64,000 nucleotides of DNA from Duganella guangzhouensis (GCF_009674535.1 NZ_WKJK01000012.1:1-64000); one strand, 5' to 3'; positions 16,343 through 25,760 are shown, counted from the stretch's first letter. Notes: a model not told the origin generated them from the sequence alone. A program made the numbers and translations.

Positions 16343-17987
16343 AGTTTTCCTTCTCTTCTCCTGCGTGGCGCGCCAGCGGCAGCGCCATTTTGAATATGCC
16401 GTGATCGCCCACTTCGGCCCAGAGCGAGCCGCCGTGCGCTTCCATGATGGCCCGGCTCAGCACCAGGCCCAGTCCCAGGCCACTGGCCTTGGACGATACA
16501 AACGGTTCAAACAAGCGCGCCGCCAGTTCTTCCGACACGCCCTTGCCGCTGTCCTGCACCGTCAGTTGCAGACAGCTGTTCTTGCCATGCCGCTTGCTAT
16601 CCAGCTGCTGCGCCGATACCGTGATAATGCGGCGCGCGCCGTCGGCCTGCTCCTGCACCGCGTCCAGCGCATTGGCCAGCAGGTTGCGCAGCACCAGCTC
16701 GATCTGCAGGCGGTCGGCCAGCATCGCCAGCGGCGGCATGTCCTGCACCTCCAGCGTCACCTGATGCTCGCGCAGCTGGGTGAAAAACTGCTGGCTGACG
16801 GCGGACACCAGCTGACCAGCATCGACCGGCTCCAGCTTCATCGAGCCGGTGCGGAAGAAATCGCGCAGCCGCCGCACCACCTCGCCGGCCCGCGCCGATT
16901 CGGCGATCATGCGCTGGATGGCGTTCTTCAACATCTCGCCGCCCTCGCCGCGCTCGACCAGGAATTCACACGCCTTGCCGTAAGCGCCCAGCGCGGTCAG
17001 CGGCTGGTTCAGCTCGTGCGCCAGCGCGGCCGCCATCTCGCCCGCCGCCGCCAGCCGCAGCGACTGTTTCAATTCATCCGACACCTGGCGCAGCTCGTCA
17101 ACCACGATGCCGATCGAGAAGCCCACCACCGCCAGCATCGCGTCCAGCATCTGCAGCTCCGGCACTTCGATGTTGACCGCGTTGTTCCACTTGACCAGCG
17201 CGCCTATGCCCAGTTGCAGCACAAACACCATCAGCGCCGTCCCGTACAGTCCCTGGCGCGACGCGGCCCAGATCACCGGCAGGAACAGGAAGTAGAAGTG
17301 CTTGAACTCCGAGGTGGAGATATCGCCAAACACCAGCGCCAGCACGCAGATCGAAAACGCCAGATAACCCAGCGTTTCGTAACGCCACACTGTGGCACGC
17401 AAGCGCCGCCGTCCCTGTGCGCTGGACAACATCCACACCAATGGCATCGATACCACCACGCCGACGATGTCGCCAATGCCAAAGCGCAGCACCACCGCCA
17501 CCCACTGTCCCGGCGGGATCAACCCGGCCAGCGACAGCAGCGACATGTACACCACATCATTCAACAGGCAGCCAGCCAGCACGATCAACAGCCACTGGAA
17601 CAGCTGGTTGCGGCTGTCGAACACGCCGCCGCTACCAAACACCCGCTGCAAGATAACGCCGATCAAGCCATAGCCGATGACCAGCCACAACGATAAAAGC
17701 AGGGTCAGCCCCAGACCGGCCGGCATGCCGCGCACCACCACCTCGCCCAGCACCAGCGCCAGCCACCACGGCAGCGCGGCGCGCCAGCCATACACCAGAT
17801 AAAACACCAGTCCCAGCGCCGGATCCGGATTCCAGGGCGTGATGTTCAAGCCATACAGCGGATCGATGTAAGTGGCCCAGTCGAATAACAGATAAGCGGC
17901 AACGAAGGCCACTACCATGTGACGGGGCGGAGCTAGCGTGGTCATACCAGTCGGTTTGTATCGGAATGTATCATTATGCATTGCCAC
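16329..17987 (-). CDS. Sensor histidine kinase with MASE1-like membrane sensor
   Basis: This is the partner kinase of the FixJ-like regulator. The N-terminal half (about residues 25-310) is an integral-membrane module of about eight helices with PLYGLNITPWNPDPALGL, resembling MASE1. The kinase core has the H-box AAALAHELNQPLTALGAYGK, the N-box LRNLLANALDAV, the G1 box VQDSGKGVSEE and the G2 box SGLGLGLVLSR. The DctB/FixL-like 'HELNQPL' form is seen in this class. The start is uncertain: GTG at 17987, ATG at 17981 and ATG at 17945 are all possible, and none has a strong ribosome site. The signal is unknown. Confidence 0.9.
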   Translation of the reverse strand: MAMHNDTFRYKPTGMTTLAPPRHMVVAFVAAYLLFDWATYIDPLYGLNITPWNPDPALGLVFYLVYGWRAALPWWLALVLGEVVVRGMPAGLGLTLLLSLWLVIGYGLIGVILQRVFGSGGVFDSRNQLFQWLLIVLAGCLLNDVVYMSLLSLAGLIPPGQWVAVVLRFGIGDIVGVVVSMPLVWMLSSAQGRRRLRATVWRYETLGYLAFSICVLALVFGDISTSEFKHFYFLFLPVIWAASRQGLYGTALMVFVLQLGIGALVKWNNAVNIEVPELQMLDAMLAVVGFSIGIVVDELRQVSDELKQSLRLAAAGEMAAALAHELNQPLTALGAYGKACEFLVERGEGGEMLKNAIQRMIAESARAGEVVRRLRDFFRTGSMKLEPVDAGQLVSAVSQQFFTQLREHQVTLEVQDMPPLAMLADRLQIELVLRNLLANALDAVQEQADGARRIITVSAQQLDSKRHGKNSCLQLTVQDSGKGVSEELAARLFEPFVSSKASGLGLGLVLSRAIMEAHGGSLWAEVGDHGIFKMALPLARHAGEEKENYVAA

Positions 17988-18178
17988 TTTTCATCTTGCA
18001 TTGCTTTTTACAACTACGGGCAACCCTTAGCACTAGTGGATCTCCTCTATACAACAGTGCAATTATCCATCTGGCAATTATTAGGGGTATCGCGTAGATC
18101 TTTACACTAATTTACACAGCGTTACACAGCCGTTAACATCGCGACTCGCTCACAAGGCTCCCTTTTGGAAAGTTCACG

Positions 18179-19141
18179 ATGTCGCCGTCCATCACCCTCC
18201 GTTCCGGCGTGGCAGGTTTTACCGGTTTCAAACAGCTGCGCGAAACGCTCAAACTGACGCTGCGCGCCGGCCTGCACCGCCACACCACCGATGGCTGGCT
18301 GGACTTGCTTAACTCCCATCCGATGTTTGCCGAGCTGGTCAAAGCCCGCCCGCGCCTGCTGTACAAAATCTACCGTCCTTACCTGAGCAATACCACCAGC
18401 GCCGCCGAGCGCCTGGTCTGGCTGCGCGCCCATTACCGTCATATCTTCCGCCACGGCCTGGGGCCGCTGACGGTGCAGGCCGCCCGCAGCGCGGTAGGGC
18501 TCGGCAGCGTGACCGGCAAGAGCGGCCTGGTCTACCAGCTGCAGTTGCGCGCCATCGAGCCGATGGAGCGCGAGGGCGAACTGGTGCTGCAACTGCTGCA
18601 GGATGGCATGCTGGTCTACAGCTGCGCCTTTTCCTTCATTCCCGGCGACCGCGGCATGCAGCTGGGCATAGGCTGCATGCAAGGTCCCCGGGGCGAGCAT
18701 GGCCTGCAACTGATCAAGGACGCCACCCGTGAACTGCATGGCCTGCGGCCCAAAAACCTGATGCTCAAGCTGCTGAGCCAGATCGCCCACGACCACGGTT
18801 GCGCCTCGCTGCGCCTGGTCGGCAATGCTAACCGCGCGGTATGCGGCGCCACCCGCCAGGGCAAGGTGCACGCCGATTACGACGCGCTGTGGCTGGAACT
18901 GGGCGCCGAGCGCCAGCCGGACGGCGATTTCCGCCTGGCCAGCGCCGCCATCTGCGCGCCCGATCTGAGCGAGGTGGCATCCAAGAAGCGTTCCGAGGTG
19001 CGCAAGCGCCACGAAGCCCTGTGCGAGCTGGCCCAGGCCATGACGATCAGCCTGCGCGCGCCGCGCATCGAGGCGGTGCCGGTGGCGCCGCTACACTTCG
19101 AGGCGCCAGCCGGGGACGAGGATAAGTACGCACTAGCGTAA
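18179..19141 (+). CDS. VirK/YbjX family (DUF535) protein
   Basis: This 320-aa soluble protein has the DUF535 pattern: YRPYLSNTTSAAERLVWLRAH near residues 65-85, a central QLGIGCMQGPRG stretch, and the C-terminal KKRSEVRKRHEAL segment. VirK/YbjX proteins are linked to envelope stress, antimicrobial-peptide resistance and virulence in enterobacteria, but their biochemistry is not known. The gene is divergent from the histidine kinase; the 190-base gap between them should hold both promoters. There is no good ribosome site before the ATG at 18179. Confidence 0.83.
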   Translation: MSPSITLRSGVAGFTGFKQLRETLKLTLRAGLHRHTTDGWLDLLNSHPMFAELVKARPRLLYKIYRPYLSNTTSAAERLVWLRAHYRHIFRHGLGPLTVQAARSAVGLGSVTGKSGLVYQLQLRAIEPMEREGELVLQLLQDGMLVYSCAFSFIPGDRGMQLGIGCMQGPRGEHGLQLIKDATRELHGLRPKNLMLKLLSQIAHDHGCASLRLVGNANRAVCGATRQGKVHADYDALWLELGAERQPDGDFRLASAAICAPDLSEVASKKRSEVRKRHEALCELAQAMTISLRAPRIEAVPVAPLHFEAPAGDEDKYALA

Positions 19142-19183
19142 AAAAATCCGGTAGGATAGGCTTTTCGTCAGAGGAGAAATACC

Positions 19184-19417
19184 ATGCGTGTGGATATTTA
19201 TTGCCGAGATGAAGCACAGGGCAAACACAGCTATCTCGCCGTCCCCGAGGGCAAGCCGATTCCTGAAGAAGCCACCAGTACCGACTGGCACGCCGAAGCC
19301 CAGCGCGTGGAAGTCGACGACGACCGCGACGACCTCCCCCAATACCACATCGAACATCCGCTGGCGCAGATAGGCGCCAAGGGCTACGCCATCACCGGCG
19401 TGGCCGCCCAGTTCTAA
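19184..19417 (+). CDS. Small acidic conserved hypothetical protein
   Basis: This 77-aa cytosolic protein starts MRVDIYCRDEAQGKHSYL and contains the acidic run VEVDDDRDD. AGAGGAG at 19170-19176 lies just before the ATG, which supports translation. I recall short proteins of this look in Oxalobacteraceae (possibly the DUF6139 group), but that match is from memory. It lies 42 bases after the VirK-like gene and its stop overlaps the stop of the opposite-strand GT9 gene by 4 bases. The function is unknown. Confidence 0.72.
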   Translation: MRVDIYCRDEAQGKHSYLAVPEGKPIPEEATSTDWHAEAQRVEVDDDRDDLPQYHIEHPLAQIGAKGYAITGVAAQF

Positions 19418-20397
19418 GCCAGCCGCTCCGACGGCGCCACTGCTGACACCTGCTGCGCGACCGGCAACGCCTGGTCGCGCAGTGCCCGCACTTCGCGCAG
19501 CACATCGGCCACGGCAAAGCCGCTCAAGCTATCCTTGCTGGCCGACAGCACGCAGGCGCTGAGCCGCGAGCGCGGCCCCCACTGCACCGATTTGACGCCA
19601 TTGTTCTGGTAGATGCCGACCACCGGCCGGTCGTAGGCGGAAGCGATATGGATCAGCGCCGTATCCGGGCTGATCAGCATATTGGCGCGCTCGCACAGCC
19701 GCAGCAGGCGAGCCAGATTGCCCTCGCAGTTGACCACTTCGGCCGACGTGCCACTGGCGGCCGCCACCGCTTGCGCCTGCTGCGCGGTGGCGTCGGTGCA
19801 CACCAGGCACAGCCGAGCCTGCGGCATCTGCGCACGCAGGCCGCGCAGCAATTCCTCGGCCTGCGGCGCGCCGACATTGCGTTCGGCGTCGGCGGCAAAC
19901 AGGTTGATCACCACCACCTCCTCACCGGCCGGCAGCGTGGCGTCGATTTCGGGACAGTGCGACGGCAGGCCGATGTCATACGCCAGCGCGCCCGGCGCCA
20001 CACCCATCTGCGCCAGCGCGGCGCCGCAAGCGGCCACCTTGTGCTGCAGCGGGCCGGCGTTGTAATCCTGCAGGTCGATCACCTTGCCCGGCCTGGCCAG
20101 CCACAGCATCAGCTTGTTCTTTTCCTTGCGCATGCGCTGCCAGGTGATGATGTAATCGTAGCGCTCGCGGCGCATCGCCAGCGCTAAACGGATGGTGTCG
20201 CGCCAGCCGGGACGCTGAACACGCCACAGCTTGCTGATGCGCGGGTCGGCGCCCCAGAACGGCGCGGTGACGCCAGCCACGGTGGCGTGAATCTCGCAGT
20301 CCGGCCGCGCGGCGCGCAGCGCGGCGACAAAGGCGGTGTTGACCACCGCGTCACCCAGCTTGCCGTCGTGCGAAAAGAACAGCACCTTAATACTCAA
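19414..20397 (-). CDS. Family 9 glycosyltransferase (heptosyltransferase-like)
   Basis: This 327-aa GT9 protein has the N-terminal HDGKLGDAVVNTAFVAALR block, and a C-terminal ISPDTALIHIASAYDRPVVG block that binds the nucleotide sugar. It probably adds heptose or a related sugar to LPS. Start choice: TTG at 20397 has GGAGG six bases upstream, and both lie inside the last codons of dnaE, so the gene overlaps dnaE by 11 bases and is likely coupled to it. This is an unusual neighbour for dnaE. Acceptor and sugar cannot be assigned. Confidence 0.85.
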   Translation of the reverse strand: MSIKVLFFSHDGKLGDAVVNTAFVAALRAARPDCEIHATVAGVTAPFWGADPRISKLWRVQRPGWRDTIRLALAMRRERYDYIITWQRMRKEKNKLMLWLARPGKVIDLQDYNAGPLQHKVAACGAALAQMGVAPGALAYDIGLPSHCPEIDATLPAGEEVVVINLFAADAERNVGAPQAEELLRGLRAQMPQARLCLVCTDATAQQAQAVAAASGTSAEVVNCEGNLARLLRLCERANMLISPDTALIHIASAYDRPVVGIYQNNGVKSVQWGPRSRLSACVLSASKDSLSGFAVADVLREVRALRDQALPVAQQVSAVAPSERLA

Positions 20398-23300
20398 ATT
20401 CCACCTCCGTCGCCCCCAGCACCTGGGACAGCGCGGTTTTCAGATCGTCAGACGGCGCCACGCGCCAGGCTTCGCCCAGCTGCAGCACGCACGCCACGCC
20501 CTGCGGCTTGATGCGCGCCGACACCGGCAAGCCATCGGCCTGGCGGAACGGCGCCAGCACCTCGGCCACCTTCCTGGCGTCGACCGTGGTCGGCAAGGCC
20601 ATGCCGACCTGCTTGCCGTGCTTGACGCGCGACGAGATGATGTCGAACACCTTCTCGGCCGAGATGCGCAGGCCGCCGGAGAAGCGGTCTTCCGACACCT
20701 TGCCTATCACCGCCAGGAATTCGTCTTCCTTGAACATGTGCTTGTGCTCTTCAAACACTTCGGCATACACCGTCACCTCCACCACCGCGCTCTTGTCGTC
20801 CAGCGTGACGATCAGCAGCTTGCCGCGCTGGGTCATCTGCGGGCGGATGCCGGTGATCACGCCGCACAGCATGCGCGGATCGCGTGACGGTTCCAGATCG
20901 GACAGCTTGGTGCGCGCAAAGCGGCGCGCCTCGCCGGCGTAGGAATCGAACATGTGGCCGGACAGATAGAAGCCGAGCGCGATCTTTTCCTCGGCCAGTT
21001 TCTGGCGGTCGGTGAACACTTGCGCCTTAACGTAGTCCGGCGGCGGTTCGAGGTCGGAGTCATCGCCACCGAACAGGCTGACCTGGTTGGCCGACTTGGC
21101 CTGCTGGTCGGCATATTCCATCGCGAAGCTGACCGAAGCCAGCAGCACCGCGCGGTCCACGCCCAGGCAGTCGAAGGCGCCGGAGCGGATCAACGATTCA
21201 ATGGTACGACGGTTGATCTGCTTCTTGTCGACGCGCTTGCAGAAATCGAACAGGCTGGTGAACGGACCATCGGCATTGCGCGCGGCGATAATTGCCTCGA
21301 TCGCGTTCTGGCCGGCGCCCTTGACGGCACCGAGGCCGTAGCGAATCTGCGTCACTTTCTTGCCGGTGACCGAAGGCGCCGGGCCGTCCGGCACGAAGCG
21401 GAACTGCGACTGGTTGATGTCCGGCGGCAGAATGGTCAAGCCGCAGATATCGATCGCGTCTTCAACCAGAATCTTGACCTTCTCGGTATCCTCCATCGCC
21501 AGCGACATATTGGCTGCCATGAACGCGGCCGGATGGTGCGCCTTCAGATAGGCGGTGTGATACGACAGCAGCGCATACGCGGCGGCGTGGGATTTATTGA
21601 AGCCGTAGCCCGCGAACTTCTCCATCAAGTCGAAGATCTCGTCGGCCTTTTGCGTGCTGAGGCCATCCTTGGCGGCGCCGGCGCGGAAGATCTCGCGATG
21701 CTCGGCCATCTCCTCGGCTTTTTTCTTACCCATGGCACGACGCAGCATGTCGGCGCCGCCCAGCGAGTAGCCGCCGACGATCTGCGCCATCTGCATCACC
21801 TGCTCCTGATACACCATGATGCCGTAGGTTTCGGACAGAATCGATTCGGTGCGCGGATCAGGGTAATCGAATTTCTCGCCGTGCTTACGTTTGCAGAAGT
21901 CCGGAATCAGGTCCATCGGGCCCGGACGATACAACGCCACCAGCGCGATGATGTCCTCGAAACGGTCGGGACGCGCGTCTTTCAGCATGCCCTGCATGCC
22001 GCGCGACTCCAGCTGGAATACCGCGACCGTTTTGGCCTTGGTCAGCAGATCATACGACGGACGGTCGTTCAGCGGCAGCTTGGCCAGGTCGAACTCTGAT
22101 TCGGCCGGGTCGAGCGCCTTGATGTAGCGTACCGCGCGGTCCAGAATGGTCAGCGTGGTCAGACCCAAAAAGTCGAACTTCACCAGGCCGACGGCTTCAA
22201 CGTCGTCCTTGTCGTACTGCGACACCACGCCGCCATCGCCGCCCTGCGTGTACAGCGGGCAGAAGTCGGTCAGCTTGCCCGGCGCGATCAGCACGCCACC
22301 GGCGTGCATGCCGATGTTACGGGTGATGCCTTCGACCTGCTGCGCCAGATCCAGCAGTTGCGATACTTCTTCCTCGTTCTGCTGGCGCTCCTTCAGCATC
22401 GGCTCTTCCTCGATCGCCTCGGCAATCGACACCGGCTTGCCCGGCTTGAACGGAATCAGCTTGGAGACGCCGTCGCAGAAGTTATAGCCGAAGTCCATCA
22501 CGCGGCCGACGTCGCGGATCGCGCCCTTGGCCGCCATGGTACCGAAGGTGGCGATCTGCGACACCGCGTCGCGGCCGTACAAATCCTTCACGTGCTGGAT
22601 CACCAGCTCGCGCTTCTCCTGGCAGAAGTCAATATCGAAGTCGGGCATCGAAACCCGTTCCGGGTTCAGGAAACGTTCGAACAGCAGGTTGTACTTCAGC
22701 GGATCAAGGTCGGTAATTTTCAGCGCGTACGCCACCAGCGAACCAGCGCCCGAACCCCGGCCCGGACCGATCGGCACGTCATTGTTCTTGCCCCACTGGA
22801 TAAACTCCGCCACGATCAGGAAGTAGCCCGGGAACTTCATGTTGATGATGGTGTTGTTCTCGAACTCCAGCCGGTCCTCGTAGCGCTTGCGGTTGGCTTC
22901 GCGCTTTTCCGGATCGGGATACAGCTGGATCAGACGCTCTTCCAGACCCTTCTTGGTTTCGGCGCGCAGGAAGTCATCGATGGTCATGCCCGGCGTTGGG
23001 AAGTTCGGCAGCTGCGGCTTGCCCAGCGTCAGCGTCAGATTGCAGCGCTTGGCGATTTCCACCGAGTTCTGCAGCGCGGCCGGCAGATCGCGGAACAGTT
23101 GCTGCATCTCGGCCTGGGTCAGGAAGCGCATCTGCTCATTGAACTTGCGTACCCGCTTGGCGTTGGCCAGCATCTCGCCCTCGGCGATACAGATGCGCGC
23201 CTCGTGCGCGATGAATTCTTCCTGCGACAGGAATTGCACCGGATGGGTAGCCACCACCGGCAGCCCCAGCTTGGACGCCAGCGCCACCGAGTGACGCACC

Positions 23301-23929
23301 TGCATTTCCTGATTCGGCTGGCCAGCGCGCTGGATCTCGATGTAGAAATGACCGGGGAAAATGCCGGCCCACTTGCGCGCCTGCTGTTCGGCCAGCTCCG
23401 GGTTGCCGTTTTCGATGGCCTGGCCGATGTCGCCAAAGTGGGCGCCGGACAGCGCGATCAGGCCGTTGGCCGGATCGACGTCCGGCAGCAGCGGATAGCT
23501 CTTGCTGGTCAGCTCGGTCAGCCACTCGGTGCGGATTTCGGCGCGGCCCTTGTACTGATTGGTCAGCCAGGCTTGCGACAGCAGCTCGCACAGCTGCAGA
23601 TAGCCCATGCGGTTTTTCGCGAACAGCATCAGACGCGATGGTTTCTCGCGGTTGTCGTCATTGGTGATCCAGCAATCGACGCCGACCACCGGCTTGATGC
23701 CCTTGCCGCGCGCCGACTTGTAGAACTTGACCATGCCAAACATATTGGCCAGATCGGTGACCGCCAGCGCGCCCTGCTTGTCCTTGGCCGCCTGCTTGAC
23801 CAGATCGTCGATACGGACCAGGCCGTCGACGATGGAATATTCGGAGTGCACGCGCAAATGGACAAAAGCCGGCCCGGCGGGTACCACGGCGGTGCTGGTC
23901 AATGCTTGTTCGTTTGCTACCATGTTCAT
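20387..23929 (-). CDS. dnaE: DNA polymerase III alpha subunit DnaE
   Basis: This is the replicative polymerase subunit, 1180 aa. An N-terminal PHP domain starts FVHLRVHSEYSIVDGL (about residue 23). The polymerase core carries PDFDIDFCQEKR (about 430-440), the first two catalytic Asp residues. Further conserved blocks are GRGSGAGSLVAYAL, GMHAGGVLIAP and FNKSHAAAYALLSYHTAYLK. The C-terminal part has the helix-hairpin-helix and OB-fold regions (VITGIRPQMTQRGKLLIVTL). Length and order match the betaproteobacterial DnaE1 type. It starts at ATG 23929 with a second in-frame ATG two codons on; no clear ribosome site is visible. Confidence 0.97.
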   Translation of the reverse strand: MNMVANEQALTSTAVVPAGPAFVHLRVHSEYSIVDGLVRIDDLVKQAAKDKQGALAVTDLANMFGMVKFYKSARGKGIKPVVGVDCWITNDDNREKPSRLMLFAKNRMGYLQLCELLSQAWLTNQYKGRAEIRTEWLTELTSKSYPLLPDVDPANGLIALSGAHFGDIGQAIENGNPELAEQQARKWAGIFPGHFYIEIQRAGQPNQEMQVRHSVALASKLGLPVVATHPVQFLSQEEFIAHEARICIAEGEMLANAKRVRKFNEQMRFLTQAEMQQLFRDLPAALQNSVEIAKRCNLTLTLGKPQLPNFPTPGMTIDDFLRAETKKGLEERLIQLYPDPEKREANRKRYEDRLEFENNTIINMKFPGYFLIVAEFIQWGKNNDVPIGPGRGSGAGSLVAYALKITDLDPLKYNLLFERFLNPERVSMPDFDIDFCQEKRELVIQHVKDLYGRDAVSQIATFGTMAAKGAIRDVGRVMDFGYNFCDGVSKLIPFKPGKPVSIAEAIEEEPMLKERQQNEEEVSQLLDLAQQVEGITRNIGMHAGGVLIAPGKLTDFCPLYTQGGDGGVVSQYDKDDVEAVGLVKFDFLGLTTLTILDRAVRYIKALDPAESEFDLAKLPLNDRPSYDLLTKAKTVAVFQLESRGMQGMLKDARPDRFEDIIALVALYRPGPMDLIPDFCKRKHGEKFDYPDPRTESILSETYGIMVYQEQVMQMAQIVGGYSLGGADMLRRAMGKKKAEEMAEHREIFRAGAAKDGLSTQKADEIFDLMEKFAGYGFNKSHAAAYALLSYHTAYLKAHHPAAFMAANMSLAMEDTEKVKILVEDAIDICGLTILPPDINQSQFRFVPDGPAPSVTGKKVTQIRYGLGAVKGAGQNAIEAIIAARNADGPFTSLFDFCKRVDKKQINRRTIESLIRSGAFDCLGVDRAVLLASVSFAMEYADQQAKSANQVSLFGGDDSDLEPPPDYVKAQVFTDRQKLAEEKIALGFYLSGHMFDSYAGEARRFARTKLSDLEPSRDPRMLCGVITGIRPQMTQRGKLLIVTLDDKSAVVEVTVYAEVFEEHKHMFKEDEFLAVIGKVSEDRFSGGLRISAEKVFDIISSRVKHGKQVGMALPTTVDARKVAEVLAPFRQADGLPVSARIKPQGVACVLQLGEAWRVAPSDDLKTALSQVLGATEVEFEY

Positions 23930-24089
23930 AAGCGGTTCAAGGCGGGTTCAATAACCCCCTATTTTACCGTGCGGCGGCCCGGACGGAGAATTCCGGCGTT
24001 ACTGCTTGTCAGCGCGGGGGGCCGCGCGGCACAAATGGCTCAGCATGAGCCTGGCATGGCATCTCCCTTCTGCTAAACAATCACGCCTC

Positions 24090-24389
24090 TTATGCCGCCA
24101 TTTCCCGATCGCGCCACATCACCATCCGATGCAAAATATCTCGCGTCTTGGACTCCAAGCCTTGCTCATCCAGATAAAAAACAGGATCTTCAGCAAGCAA
24201 ATCCGGATCGGTTGTAAAAGAATCCGCATCTCCAAAAAGCTCATCAAGCAGCAGAAACAAAGGCTCTGCCATAGGCGCTGTCTCCTCTTTAAAATTTTCC
24301 AAAAAGCGATCACTGAATTCCTGGGCTGATAGCTGATGGCTCAAGAAGAGCCCTATCAGAGCGGCATACCTGTCAAATACGTCATTCAT
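24090..24389 (-). CDS. Colicin-D-type immunity protein
   Basis: This 99-aa acidic protein resembles the self-protective colicin-like immunity family (colicin D immunity): YAALIGLFLSHQLSAQEFSDRF, then LFLLLDELFGDADSFTTDPDL. It should bind and block the toxin encoded just upstream. The start ATG at 24389 overlaps the toxin stop in an ATGA (24386-24389), and a GGGGGAG site precedes it, so toxin and immunity are translated together. A longer in-frame form to 24455 exists but would run back into the toxin gene. The region is clearly lower in GC than its neighbours, suggesting acquisition. Confidence 0.78.
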   Translation of the reverse strand: MNDVFDRYAALIGLFLSHQLSAQEFSDRFLENFKEETAPMAEPLFLLLDELFGDADSFTTDPDLLAEDPVFYLDEQGLESKTRDILHRMVMWRDREMAA

Positions 24390-24784
24390 GACTTTGCTCC
24401 CCCCACCCGCCCGCTGTTTAAGAGACACCCAAATTGCCTTTCGTTCAATCGCCAACCGGAAAGATAATATCCATCGGCTCCGCGCATGACATTCAGTCCG
24501 GAGCGCAGATCGATGAAATGCGTAACAGGCCGGTTTCGATAATACCCCTCTAGCACGGTCGTGTGGGGTGATGCAATGTGCGCCAATAAGGCCCGCCGAA
24601 ATGCCGCAAGCGTGTTTTTATTTGACGTCCCAAGTACACCAAAATTCCGCGCGTGACGAAACGTATGCTGTAACCTCTTCATTCGAAAATGCATCCAACG
24701 ATAGCCAGTGTTCATTTCATTACCATGATGAGCAGGTCGAAATGCACACCATGACGCCAACGTCTTCTGAGATGCTGATAACAC
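24386..24784 (-). CDS. Orphan colicin-D-like tRNase toxin domain
   Basis: The last 95 or so residues match the colicin D / CdiA-CT toxin pattern: LQHTFRHARNFGVLG, then NKNTLAAFRRALLAH, GYYRNRPVTHFID, SGLNVMRGADGYYLSGWRL and a final LLNSGRVGG. The family cleaves tRNA anticodon loops. No delivery domain precedes it: the frame is closed by a TAA about 20 bases upstream of the GTG at 24784. Possible starts are GTG 24784 (132 aa) and ATG 24715 (109 aa), both with weak ribosome sites. It is either a cytosolic toxin of a toxin/immunity pair or the remnant of a longer polymorphic toxin. Confidence 0.72.
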   Translation of the reverse strand: MLSASQKTLASWCAFRPAHHGNEMNTGYRWMHFRMKRLQHTFRHARNFGVLGTSNKNTLAAFRRALLAHIASPHTTVLEGYYRNRPVTHFIDLRSGLNVMRGADGYYLSGWRLNERQFGCLLNSGRVGGAKS

Positions 24785-24793
24785 GCAAAGATC

Positions 24794-24808
24794 GCCTAAA
24801 TTTTAGGC
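24794..24808. promoter_or_regulatory. Palindrome GCCTAAATTTTAGGC, possible operator
   Basis: Two exact 7-base arms flank one base. The site lies between the divergent toxin gene (start 24784 or 24715) and trhO (start 24876), just upstream of the trhO -10 box. It is a plausible operator for one of the two. No regulator for it is recognised in the window. Confidence 0.4.
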
Positions 24809-24811
24809 AAA

Positions 24812-24843
24812 TTGAGGATTTGTATGCTGATCGTGCGTATAAT
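24812..24843 (+). promoter_or_regulatory. Candidate promoter of trhO
   Basis: A perfect TATAAT lies at 24838-24843, 32 bases before the trhO start. The best upstream hexamer is TTGAGG at 24812-24817, but the spacer would be 20 bases, so the -35 is uncertain. Confidence 0.5.
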
Positions 24844-24875
24844 GTCGCCTTGCCCTTTTTTGTCCTCACACCATC

Positions 24876-25757
24876 ATGCAAGCTAATACCGCTTTACAAG
24901 CTGAAGCGCATGCTGGCGCTGCCACGCCGCACGTCAACATCGCCGCCTATAAATTTGTCACCTTTGACAATCTGGAAGAGATCCGCCCGCAGTACCAGGA
25001 GATTTGCACCCGCCTGGGCCTGAAAGGCACTGTGCTGCTGACGCCGGAAGGCATCAATATGTTCCTGTCCGGCCAGCGCGCCCATATCGACGAGTACTTG
25101 GCCTGGGTCCGCAGCGACGCCCGCTTCGCCGATCTGGAAGTGAAGGAAAGCCTGTCGGCCGAACAGTCGCACAAGCGCATGCTGGTGAAGATCAAAAAGG
25201 AAATCATCACCATGCGCATGCCGCTGATTAAGCCGGAAGAAGGCCGCGCCCCCAACGTCGAAGCGCACACGCTGAAACGCTGGCTGGACAACGGCGTCGA
25301 CGACGAAGGCCGGCCGGTGGTGATGGTCGATACCCGCAACGATTTCGAAGTCGACGTCGGCACCTTCGACAACACGGTCGACTACCGCATCAAGAAATTC
25401 ACCGAATTCCCGGAACTGATCGCCGCCCACAAGCCCGACTTTGAAGGCAAGACCGTGGTCACCTTCTGCACCGGCGGCATCCGCTGCGAGAAAGCCGCGA
25501 TCCACATGCAGAACATCGGCTACGACCACGTCTACCAGCTGGAAGGCGGCATCCTGAAATACTTCGAAGAAGTCGGCGGCGCCCACTACAGCGGCGACTG
25601 CTTCGTGTTCGACTACCGTACCGCGCTGAATCCGAAACTGGAACCGACCGAAACCACGCAGTGCTTCAACTGCCGCGCCGTGGTGACGCCGCGCCAGCAA
25701 CTGGCGCCGGAGTTTGTGTATGGCGAGTCCTGCCCGCACTGCTACCAGAAGCAGTAA
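24876..25757 (+). CDS. trhO: tRNA uridine(34) hydroxylase TrhO
   Basis: TrhO (YceA family) hydroxylates the wobble uridine of several tRNAs using oxygen, as the first step towards cmo5U-type modifications. The 293-aa protein has the N-terminal acylphosphatase-like part with KGTVLLTPEGINMFLSG. A rhodanese domain follows, with VDTRNDFEVDVGTF and the active loop CTGGIRCEKA, putting the catalytic Cys at about residue 198. A C-terminal Cys-rich region (CFNCRAVV, CPHCYQKQ) probably binds zinc. It is a single-gene unit with its own terminator downstream. Confidence 0.94.
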   Translation: MQANTALQAEAHAGAATPHVNIAAYKFVTFDNLEEIRPQYQEICTRLGLKGTVLLTPEGINMFLSGQRAHIDEYLAWVRSDARFADLEVKESLSAEQSHKRMLVKIKKEIITMRMPLIKPEEGRAPNVEAHTLKRWLDNGVDDEGRPVVMVDTRNDFEVDVGTFDNTVDYRIKKFTEFPELIAAHKPDFEGKTVVTFCTGGIRCEKAAIHMQNIGYDHVYQLEGGILKYFEEVGGAHYSGDCFVFDYRTALNPKLEPTETTQCFNCRAVVTPRQQLAPEFVYGESCPHCYQKQ

Positions 25758-25760
25758 ATA

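Noticed and set aside
24568..25023. + strand frame overlapping the colicin-D-like gene and the start of trhO
   Set aside because: It runs antisense through the toxin gene and across the trhO promoter and start; the product resembles nothing.
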